64,000 nt of DNA from Mesorhizobium sp. 113-3-3. GTDB taxonomy: Bacteria > Pseudomonadota > Alphaproteobacteria > Rhizobiales > Rhizobiaceae. The DNA lies in contig NZ_AP023243.1 of assembly GCF_016756495.1 (NCBI RefSeq), forward strand, positions 3,786,501-3,850,500, in the 5' to 3' direction. Position numbers and translations under genes: made by a program. The notes beneath the pieces were generated by a model. That model was not told the DNA's origin, ran no database searches, and worked only from the letters and a program-made list of their open reading frames with translations. This document shows positions 58,076 to 64,000 of the stretch, piece by piece (positions within the stretch are counted from its first letter, which is position 1; each line of letters starts with the position of its first letter).

Positions 58076-59050
58076 TCAGGCGAGAACGGTCTGCAGCCGA
58101 GTCAGTTCGCCGATCTGCGCCATTGTCGCCTGATAGCCGATCTGGATTGCCTCGTCGGCGCGGTGAAACTCGGTGAGGCCAATATGGCTGAGCTTGGGCT
58201 GCAGCGACATGTCGGGCGGATCGCCGGCCAGCCTGGCGCGCGAAATGCGGTCCTGGATGATGTTGAAGGCCTCGACCATGACGCCGGTGATGCCTAGGCG
58301 TGACTGATGCGACTGGTGCCCGGCGTCGACATGGCCGGGGCGCGGCGCGTCCCTTTCGACAACCAGTTCGCCAGCACTGTGTTTGATCACGGCGGCCCGG
58401 CCAAACAGGTCGTAGTGGAGGTTGACAGCCACGACGAGCGGCTGTTCGTAAGCGCGGCAAACCGATACCGGCACCGGATTGACCAGCGCGCCGTCGACCA
58501 GCACGCGGCCGTTGCAATTCACCGGCTCGAACACGCCAGGCAATGCGTAGGACGCGCGCATGGCCGTGATCAGCGAGCCGTTCGACAGCCAGATCTCGTG
58601 GCCGGTGCGGATTTCCGCTGCGACGCTGACGAAGGGTTTTGGCAGGTCCTCGAAACGGACGCCCGCCACATGCTCACGCAGGCGGGCGTCGAGCTTCATG
58701 CCGCCGAACAGGCCGCTGCCACGCAGATTGAGATCGAGCAGGCCGAAAATGCGCCGCTTGGTGAGGCTGCGGGCGAACTCTTCCAGCTCATCCAGTTTGC
58801 CGGCGAGATAACAGCCGCCGACCAGCGCGCCGATCGAGGTGCCGGCGATCATCGAAACTTCGATGCCGGCTTCATCGAGCGCGCGCAGCACGCCGATATG
58901 GGCCCAGCCTCTGGCGCAACCGCCGCCCAAAGCGAGCGAAATGCCTGTTTTCTTGGGAGATTTCGTTTCGGGCGCGCCGCCGGAAGAGGTCAGGCCGTTG
59001 GCCTCCCTGACATCTGGTCTGTTCCGCAATGACGCCCACTCGAGCATCAT
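58076..59050 (-). CDS. Patatin-like phospholipase family protein
   Basis: A 324-residue alpha/beta protein with the patatin Ser-Asp dyad: oxyanion loop LGGGCARGWAHIG (residues 41-53), nucleophile in GTSIGALVGG (about 70-79), and Asp in VDGALVNPVPV. It lacks a signal peptide and is RssA/NTE-like in size, so cytoplasmic. Such enzymes cleave acyl esters of phospholipids; RssA itself has no proven substrate. GGGAG precedes two ATGs at 59050 and 59047. It is convergent with recJ. Confidence 0.9.
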   Translation of the reverse strand: MMLEWASLRNRPDVREANGLTSSGGAPETKSPKKTGISLALGGGCARGWAHIGVLRALDEAGIEVSMIAGTSIGALVGGCYLAGKLDELEEFARSLTKRRIFGLLDLNLRGSGLFGGMKLDARLREHVAGVRFEDLPKPFVSVAAEIRTGHEIWLSNGSLITAMRASYALPGVFEPVNCNGRVLVDGALVNPVPVSVCRAYEQPLVVAVNLHYDLFGRAAVIKHSAGELVVERDAPRPGHVDAGHQSHQSRLGITGVMVEAFNIIQDRISRARLAGDPPDMSLQPKLSHIGLTEFHRADEAIQIGYQATMAQIGELTRLQTVLA

Positions 59051-59131
59051 GATCTCCCTTGTCCCAAGACTAATATACGGACAGGCCGTATCGAAATGAT
59101 GAATCTGTGTGGTTGGCGTGAAGGAGAAGGT

Positions 59132-59593
59132 TCAAGCTGATGGCTTCCGATACGTGATTTCCGCATCGAACAGCGGCTTGCTGCCGTCGTCAACAAGCGT
59201 CGCCTTGCCGTCGACAAGCCCCGCCGTCCGATAAAAACATGAACGCCGGCCGGTGTGACAGGTTGCGTCGTGGCCCAACACTTTGACGCGCAGCCACAAT
59301 GCATCCTGGTCACAGTCGGTGCGCATCTCGACCACATGCTGGAAATTGCCCGAGGTTTCGCCCTTCTTCCAAAGCGCGTTGCGCGACCGCGACCAGTAGT
59401 GGGCGATGCCGGTTTCCAGTGTCAGCGCCAGGGCTTGCGCATTCATATGCGCGACCATCAGCAGCATGCCGTCTTCGGCGTCGGTGACGACGACGGTGAC
59501 AAGGCCGGCGGCGTCGAAGCGCGGCGAGAACGCCGCGCCTTCCTCCAGGGCCTTCTTGTCTGACGGAGTTTTGGGAAATTCCAGTGCCGACAT
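59132..59593 (-). CDS. hisI: Phosphoribosyl-AMP cyclohydrolase
   Basis: A 153-residue zinc/magnesium enzyme for the third step of histidine synthesis, opening the ring of phosphoribosyl-AMP. It shows the metal motif [11 protein letters not shown] with its Asp residues, further Cys in [11 protein letters not shown], and the substrate loop [18 protein letters not shown]. It is the stand-alone form without the HisE pyrophosphohydrolase domain, as usual in Alphaproteobacteria. It follows folE on the same strand. Confidence 0.95.
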   Translation of the reverse strand: MSALEFPKTPSDKKALEEGAAFSPRFDAAGLVTVVVTDAEDGMLLMVAHMNAQALALTLETGIAHYWSRSRNALWKKGETSGNFQHVVEMRTDCDQDALWLRVKVLGHDATCHTGRRSCFYRTAGLVDGKATLVDDGSKPLFDAEITYRKPSA

Positions 59594-59635
59594 CGCCGGT
59601 CTATTTTCCTTTTGACCGTGACGCCGGTGAGGGGC

Positions 59636-60268
59636 TTACGCCCCGCCGCGCACCATGGTGACGAAACGAACCTGCTCTTCGGGCGTGTCCTTGAAAACGC
59701 CGGTGAAGGTGGAGGTGAGCGTGGTAGAGCCCTGCTTGCGGATGCCGCGCATGGCCATGCACATATGCTCTGCCTCAATCATGACGGCGACGCCGCGCGG
59801 GTTGAGCACATCCTGGATGACGCCGGCGATCTGTGCGGTGAGCGCTTCCTGCGTCTGCAGGCGATGGGCGAAGATATCGACGACGCGCGCGATCTTCGAC
59901 AGGCCGACGACCTTGCCGTCCGGCAGATAGCCGACATGCGCCTTGCCGATGATCGGCACCATGTGGTGCTCGCAATGCGAATGGAATTGGATATCCTTGA
60001 CGATGACGAGATCATCGTAGCCGGCGACCTCCTCGAAGGTGCGGCCGAGTTCGTCCGCAGGGCACATGTCGTAGCCGCCGAACATTTCGCGGAAGGCCTT
60101 GGTCACGCGCTTGGGCGTATCGATCAGCCCCTCGCGGTCCGGATTGTCGCCGGTCCAGCGCAGCAATGTGCGCACGGCGGCCTCGACCTCGGCTTCGCTC
60201 GGCCGGTCGGTGACCGGCTTTTCCATATAGGCGGACTGGGGCATGAGTTTCTTGATGACGGCATCCAT
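59636..60268 (-). CDS. folE: GTP cyclohydrolase I
   Basis: A 210-residue enzyme that converts GTP to dihydroneopterin triphosphate, the first step of folate synthesis. The zinc site is visible as [19 protein letters not shown] (Cys and His) plus the distal Cys in [16 protein letters not shown], and the signature [12 protein letters not shown] follows. I chose ATG 60268 (MDAVIKK); a longer frame to 60400 lacks family similarity. It lies 42 bases before hisI on the same strand and is divergent from the scaffold gene. Confidence 0.95.
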   Translation of the reverse strand: MDAVIKKLMPQSAYMEKPVTDRPSEAEVEAAVRTLLRWTGDNPDREGLIDTPKRVTKAFREMFGGYDMCPADELGRTFEEVAGYDDLVIVKDIQFHSHCEHHMVPIIGKAHVGYLPDGKVVGLSKIARVVDIFAHRLQTQEALTAQIAGVIQDVLNPRGVAVMIEAEHMCMAMRGIRKQGSTTLTSTFTGVFKDTPEEQVRFVTMVRGGA

Positions 60269-60507
60269 AAAAGGCGTCTCCCGTAGTTCCTCTCCAGGAG
60301 GAACGAGTTGAACGGACCACGACCTTTCGGTGTCGGAAACTCGCCCCGTTTCCAGCCCCGTAAGCGGCGTGAACTTCCCGGCTGTAACAGCGACGCTCAT
60401 CGCCTTGTCGTTACCGGACTGCCAGCATTATATAAGGTCGTAGCGAGCGAAAGGAAGACGCAGCAGCGGCAATCACTGTTCGCTTGGCGGCGACGGATTG
60501 GAAAATA

Positions 60508-60954
60508 ATGATCAACGATGTCTACAACGCGAAAATTCTCGGTTTTGCCGGAAATATCGCCCGCATCGGCCGGCTCGATCATCCGGACGCGACCGCCAAG
60601 GCGCATTCAAAGCTGTGCGGTTCGACCGTTACCGTCGATCTCAAGATGGAGGACGGCGTGGTCACCGACTTCGCCCATGACGTGAAGGCCTGCGCGCTCG
60701 GCCAGGCGTCGTCCTCGATCATGGCCCAGCATGTCGTCGGCGCGAGCGCGGAGGAATTGCGCACGGTGCGCGACGCCATGCTGAAGATGCTGAAGGAGAA
60801 CGGCGCGCCGCCGGAAGGCCGCTTCGCCGACCTGAAGTACCTCGAGCCGGTGCGCGACTACAAGGCACGCCATGCCTCGACCATGCTGACCTTCGATGCG
60901 GTGGTCGACGCCATCGGCCAGATCGAGAAGAAGCGCGCCGAACAAGCGGCCTGA
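60508..60954 (+). CDS. Iron-sulfur cluster assembly scaffold-like protein (NifU/IscU N-terminal family)
   Basis: A 148-residue IscU-type protein. Two of the three cluster-ligand positions carry Cys: SKLCGSTV (about residue 36) and KACALGQASSS (about 63). The third, in the usual R-x-K-C-A segment, reads KARHASTMLTF here and has no Cys. This variant looks to be the form common in Rhizobiales, and it may work as a SufU-like or sulfur-trafficking protein rather than a full scaffold. It is divergent from folE. Confidence 0.88.
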   Translation: MINDVYNAKILGFAGNIARIGRLDHPDATAKAHSKLCGSTVTVDLKMEDGVVTDFAHDVKACALGQASSSIMAQHVVGASAEELRTVRDAMLKMLKENGAPPEGRFADLKYLEPVRDYKARHASTMLTFDAVVDAIGQIEKKRAEQAA

Positions 60955-61018
60955 CCGTGCGCTCTTTCTTGATGCGCCGGCTTCGCCGCCGCCCGCGACT
61001 TATTCCTTTCATGGCCTG

Positions 61019-61441
61019 ATGTTCATTTCGGGACTTGCCGGCGTGCTTGTGTCGAGCGGCGCGAGCCGCGCCGACGTGGCAGTCGCGCGCGATGTCAGCG
61101 ACTATCTCATGAAGGCGATCCAAGCCTGTTGGAATATGCCTCAAAACACCACGAGCTTCGCACGTGTCCGGATCAGCCTGAACAAGGACGGTTCGCTCGC
61201 CGGCCCGCCAAAAATCCTCGATCCGGTGACGCCGCGACGAGAGAAGGTTGCCGAGGCCGCCGTGCGGGCGATCGCGCGCTGCGCGCCATTTCCCGGGCTA
61301 ATACCATACGCGGCGCATTATGATCTGTGGCGCGATGTCGTCCTCACATTCAACCCGGCACAGGACCCAGAGGGCGGACCTCCGGCGGTCGGGGTAAACG
61401 ACATCGACAAGCTTCTCGAAAAATACAAGAAGGCAGAGTAG
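61019..61441 (+). CDS. TolA/TonB C-terminal-like exported protein
   Basis: A 140-residue protein with a short hydrophobic N-terminus (MFISGLAGVLVSSGASRA) that could be a signal peptide. Then comes a domain with CWNMP, ARVRISLNKDGSLAGPPKIL and EAAVRAIARCAPF, the pattern of TolA/TonB C-terminal domains, with a Cys pair expected to form a disulfide. It lacks the usual long helical domain of TolA, so it is an isolated C-domain. It is 64 bases after the scaffold gene. Start uncertain. Confidence 0.75.
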   Translation: MFISGLAGVLVSSGASRADVAVARDVSDYLMKAIQACWNMPQNTTSFARVRISLNKDGSLAGPPKILDPVTPRREKVAEAAVRAIARCAPFPGLIPYAAHYDLWRDVVLTFNPAQDPEGGPPAVGVNDIDKLLEKYKKAE

Positions 61442-61460
61442 CGGGAGCCCTGGAAGGGGC

Positions 61461-62384
61461 TTAGGGCTTGGCTTCCAATGTTCGTCTGCTTTCGGCGAAT
61501 TCGTTTCTGACCCAGTCGGCGAATGCGGCGGCCGGCTCGGAAAGCTCCTTCAAGCTCCTGGCCACCAGCCAGTAGGCGCCGGACGCCACGTCGATGTCGA
61601 ACGGCTTGATCAGCGCGCCGGTTTGGAGTTCGTTGCCGATCTGCAAGAGATCGCCCAGCGCCACACCATGTCCGAGTAGGGCGGCCTGCTTTGAAAGCGA
61701 TATATCCGCCAGCATCGGCCCCCGCGCGGGCACGACATCGGCGGGCACGCCGGCCGCTTCGAACCAGCGCGTCCAGCCCTGGCGATTCTCCTCATGCAAA
61801 AGTGTGTAGCGGGCAAGGTCGATCGGCTTCTCGAGAGGAGGGCCCGAGGCGAGCAGCGCCGGCGACAGAACCGGTGAATCGACCGTGGAGGCAAGCCGCT
61901 CGGCCTGGCTGCGGGGCCAGGAGGTCGCGTGCGCGCTGAAGCGCAAGGCAAGCTCGGGCTGATCGCTGCGGAATTCGATCAGCCTGACATCGACTTCGAG
62001 GGACACGTCGATGTCGGGCCGCAGCTGGCGAAACCGGTTGAGCCGGGGCACCAGCCAGACGGAAGCAAGCGACGGCTCGACGCTGACACGAACCACGGAT
62101 TGCGCGGGGGCGGCGACCAATTCCGACAGCAGTTTGTCGATGTCGTCGAAACTCCTGACCAATTGGGCGAGCAGCCGGCCGCCGGCATCGGTCAGTTCGA
62201 CGCGGCGATGATGACGTTCGAACAAGGGCTGGCGCAGAAAGGTTTCGAGCTCGCGGATCTGGCGGCTGATCGCCGCCTGGGAGACGAAAAGCTCCTCGGC
62301 GGCCTTGCTGAAGCTCAGTTGCCGGCCCGCCGCCTCGAAACTCCTCAATGCCGTCAACGGCAGCCGCCCGCGCTTCATTCGCAT
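61461..62384 (-). CDS. LysR family transcriptional regulator (GcvA-like)
   Basis: A 307-residue LysR regulator. The helix-turn-helix is at about residues 12-62 (RSFEAAGRQLSFSKAAEELFVSQAAISRQIRELE), followed by a type 2 periplasmic-like effector domain. The PLTALRSFEAAGR start is typical of GcvA-like members. The effector is unknown. It is divergent from the yidD region, which it may control. The 84-base gap contains TATACT at 62411-62416 on the plus strand. Confidence 0.9.
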   Translation of the reverse strand: MRMKRGRLPLTALRSFEAAGRQLSFSKAAEELFVSQAAISRQIRELETFLRQPLFERHHRRVELTDAGGRLLAQLVRSFDDIDKLLSELVAAPAQSVVRVSVEPSLASVWLVPRLNRFRQLRPDIDVSLEVDVRLIEFRSDQPELALRFSAHATSWPRSQAERLASTVDSPVLSPALLASGPPLEKPIDLARYTLLHEENRQGWTRWFEAAGVPADVVPARGPMLADISLSKQAALLGHGVALGDLLQIGNELQTGALIKPFDIDVASGAYWLVARSLKELSEPAAAFADWVRNEFAESRRTLEAKP

Positions 62385-62468
62385 AATCCAAGGTTATCCG
62401 AAGTGGAAATTATACTCGTTTGAAGGCCAAGGCCAGCGGCGGTCTAATCGCATCAAAGGAGATCGACC

Positions 62469-62627
62469 ATGACCCAGTTCCTGAGCATTTTCGGCGATGT
62501 CATGCGGATCGCGACGTTCCAATGGCGTGACGACAGGCACCACACGAAGTGCGGCGAAGAACCCGTCCGCCCCGGCCGCTGGGCGTCTCCGTTCGACAGG
62601 CAACCGTCTCGGCGCTCCCGCCCATGA
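62469..62627 (+). CDS. Possible 52-residue protein divergent from the LysR gene
   Basis: A short frame from ATG 62469 to TGA 62625-62627, starting MTQFLSIFGDVMRIATFQW and ending in an Arg/Pro-rich tail. AAGGAG lies seven bases upstream, one of the better ribosome binding sites in this part of the window. It overlaps nothing essential if yidD starts downstream. No family is recognised and it could be a leader peptide or a gene remnant. Confidence 0.35.
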   Translation: MTQFLSIFGDVMRIATFQWRDDRHHTKCGEEPVRPGRWASPFDRQPSRRSRP

Positions 62628-62661
62628 CGGCAAGGACGACAAGGACGACAAGGGGCGGGGA

Positions 62662-63096
62662 TTGCGTTCTCCAGTCGAAGCTCACATCTATCGCGAGGAA
62701 GAACGCGATACGGAGACTGCGGTGCACGACCCGCATGGGCATGCCCACACAGCCAGGCCGCCGGGGCGCGGCCGCAACTGGCCCGGCCCGTGGCGCAAGA
62801 CGCCTGGCCGTCTCCTCGGCACGTCGTTCGTGCGTCTCTACCAGCTGACTTTATCTGGCTTTGTCGGCAATTCCTGCCGGCATCTGCCGACCTGTTCCGA
62901 ATACGCGCATGAGGCGATCGCCCGCCATGGCCTGTGGGCCGGCGGCTGGATGGGCTTTTTCCGCGTGCTGCGCTGTGGGCCATTCGGCACGTACGGCATC
63001 GATCTGGTACCGGAAGTGCTGGCGGATCGTTACGTCTGGTTCATGCCCTGGCGATACTGGCGGATCGGCCGCAAGCGCGCCGAAACGAAGACCTGA
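62662..63096 (+). CDS. yidD: Membrane protein insertion efficiency factor YidD
   Basis: A YidD/Haemolysin-like small protein with its core RLYQLTLSGFVGNSCRHLPTCSEYAHEAI and VLRCGPFGTYGIDLVP, including the three conserved Cys. YidD assists YidC in membrane insertion. The N-terminal 50 residues are a His/Arg/Gly-rich extension, common in Rhizobiales. The start is uncertain: I use TTG 62662 after AAGGGG; an ATG at 62497 overlaps the 52-residue frame. No yidC, rnpA or rpmH is next to it, unlike the usual arrangement in other bacteria. Confidence 0.85.
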   Translation: MRSPVEAHIYREEERDTETAVHDPHGHAHTARPPGRGRNWPGPWRKTPGRLLGTSFVRLYQLTLSGFVGNSCRHLPTCSEYAHEAIARHGLWAGGWMGFFRVLRCGPFGTYGIDLVPEVLADRYVWFMPWRYWRIGRKRAETKT

Positions 63097-63244
63097 TTGC
63101 ACCGGGCCACGCGTCGGGGGGCAGTTCGCGTTTACGATCCGGTAGGGTTAATGCAAGCCTGCACAAAGACTGCGCATTTGAGACAAAATCGAGACAAGAG
63201 ACCTCGCTAAGCCCGCTCGCGAACACCTTCTGGAGCGAGCATCA

Positions 63245-64000
63245 ATGCGTAACATCGACCGTCTTCCCTTTATCCTGGCTGGAGTCCTCTTCCTGCTCGC
63301 CTGGCTGCTGGGGTTCCCGATGCGCGCGCAATCGGCGCCGCTTGGGGATGTGCAGTGCACGCTGATCGCCGACGCGGCGAGCGGCAAGGTGCTTTACCAG
63401 GATGGCACCTGCGACCAGCGGTTCAGCCCGGCCTCGACGTTCAAGGTGCCGCTTTCGCTGATCGGCTATGATGCCGGAATCCTGAGCGACGAGCACACGC
63501 CGAGCTGGGACTACAAACCCGAATTCAACGCCGTGAAGCGGGACCAGAAGACAGTCGACCCCACGATCTGGGAACGCGATTCGATTCTCTGGTATTCCCG
63601 GGAGATTACGCGCCGGCTCGGAGCCGAAAGCTTTGCCGGCTATGTTTCGAAATTTGATTACGGCAACAAAGATGTTTCCGGCAATCCCGGCAAGAATGAC
63701 GGGCTGACCCATTCCTGGGTAAATTCCTCGCTCAAGATCACGCCGGTCGAGCAGATCGATTTCCTGCGCAAGCTGCTGGCGCGAAAACTGCCGGTCTCGG
63801 CCAAGGCCTATGACATGACATCAGCCATCATCCCGACGTTCCAGTCCGGAGGCTGGACGGTGCAAGGCAAGACCGGCAGCACAAGGCTCGCCAATGATGC
63901 CGACAAGATCAGGGACAAGCGTTCGCTCGGCTGGTTCGTCGGCTGGGCAAAAAAGGACGGCCGCGAGATCGTCTTTGCCCGCCTGGTTGTCGATGCTACC
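63245..64000 (+). CDS. Class D (OXA-type) beta-lactamase, cut by right edge
   Basis: The first 252 residues of a class D serine beta-lactamase; the frame is open at 64000. A hydrophobic signal sequence (about 8-24, cleavage near AQS-AP) is followed by the active-site STFK (Ser64, Lys67; PASTFKVPL), the S-R-E motif in WYSREITRRLG, YGN in KFDYGNKD, the conserved Trp in THSWVNSSLKI, and KTG in VQGKTGST. All signature motifs are intact, so it should hydrolyse penicillin-type rings; the spectrum cannot be read. It follows yidD by 148 bases. Confidence 0.9.
   Translation, partial: MRNIDRLPFILAGVLFLLAWLLGFPMRAQSAPLGDVQCTLIADAASGKVLYQDGTCDQRFSPASTFKVPLSLIGYDAGILSDEHTPSWDYKPEFNAVKRDQKTVDPTIWERDSILWYSREITRRLGAESFAGYVSKFDYGNKDVSGNPGKNDGLTHSWVNSSLKITPVEQIDFLRKLLARKLPVSAKAYDMTSAIIPTFQSGGWTVQGKTGSTRLANDADKIRDKRSLGWFVGWAKKDGREIVFARLVVDAT

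Noticed and set aside
1..64000. Insertion sequences, integrases, prophage or plasmid genes
   Set aside because: I searched the readable proteins for transposase, recombinase, capsid, terminase, Rep or toxin-antitoxin motifs and saw none; neither tRNA shows a flanking duplicated 3' end.

Overview
The window is a GC-rich alphaproteobacterial chromosome segment, most likely Rhizobiales and closest in flavour to Mesorhizobium. The evidence is the aminotransferase-hom-glpX-recJ gene order, DUF1127/cuckoo RNA genes, a coxMNOP-like oxidase operon, class I phaC, and small DUF982, DUF6074-like and DUF6434 proteins. No transposase, integrase, plasmid or phage gene was seen. The assignment rests on gene content and order, not on a database search.

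Layout. 1-4.3 kb: end of an unknown gene, a fatty acid hydroxylase, a lipoprotein, trmFO, then a 470-base minus-strand array of nine hairpins that each display CCUCCUCCC, preceded by two 46-residue DUF1127 genes. 4.5-9.5 kb: a DUF2157/GDYXXLXY membrane pair, a RidA protein, tRNA-Leu(UAG), trigger factor with a clear terminator, and an exported protein. 9.6-17.5 kb: respiratory block with a small cytochrome c, ctaB (heme O synthase), a DUF2189 membrane protein and a YbaK deacylase, then a five-gene minus-strand cytochrome oxidase operon (II, I, III-like, III, IV).

17.6-27.7 kb: a catabolic locus. A GntR/FCD regulator is divergent from a sugar-type ABC transporter (binding protein, double ATPase, and one polypeptide holding two permease domains), an SDR, a 3-hydroxyacid dehydrogenase, a BKACE beta-keto acid cleavage enzyme and an SMP-30 lactonase, with a convergent isochorismatase-like hydrolase. 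Read together they suggest oxidation of a sugar-like compound through a lactone and a 3-keto acid that is split with acetyl-CoA; a 2-deoxy sugar would fit best. 27.8-32.5 kb: a Gly/Asn/His-rich secreted protein, radC, map and four small, mostly uncharacterised genes.

32.7-43.8 kb is one gene: a roughly 3,693-residue autotransporter with about 43 Gly-rich repeats and a C-terminal beta-barrel. It is followed by three TadG/TadE-like pseudopilin genes, a J-domain protein, a 57-residue membrane protein and tRNA-Glu(UUC).

47.5-64 kb is mostly housekeeping: an M15-type peptidase lipoprotein, phaC, a small lipoprotein, aminotransferase-hom, DUF883 and Thivi_2564-type membrane proteins, glpX, DUF6434, recJ, patatin, hisI, folE, a NifU/IscU-like scaffold, a TolA/TonB-like protein, a LysR regulator, yidD and a class D beta-lactamase cut by the right edge.
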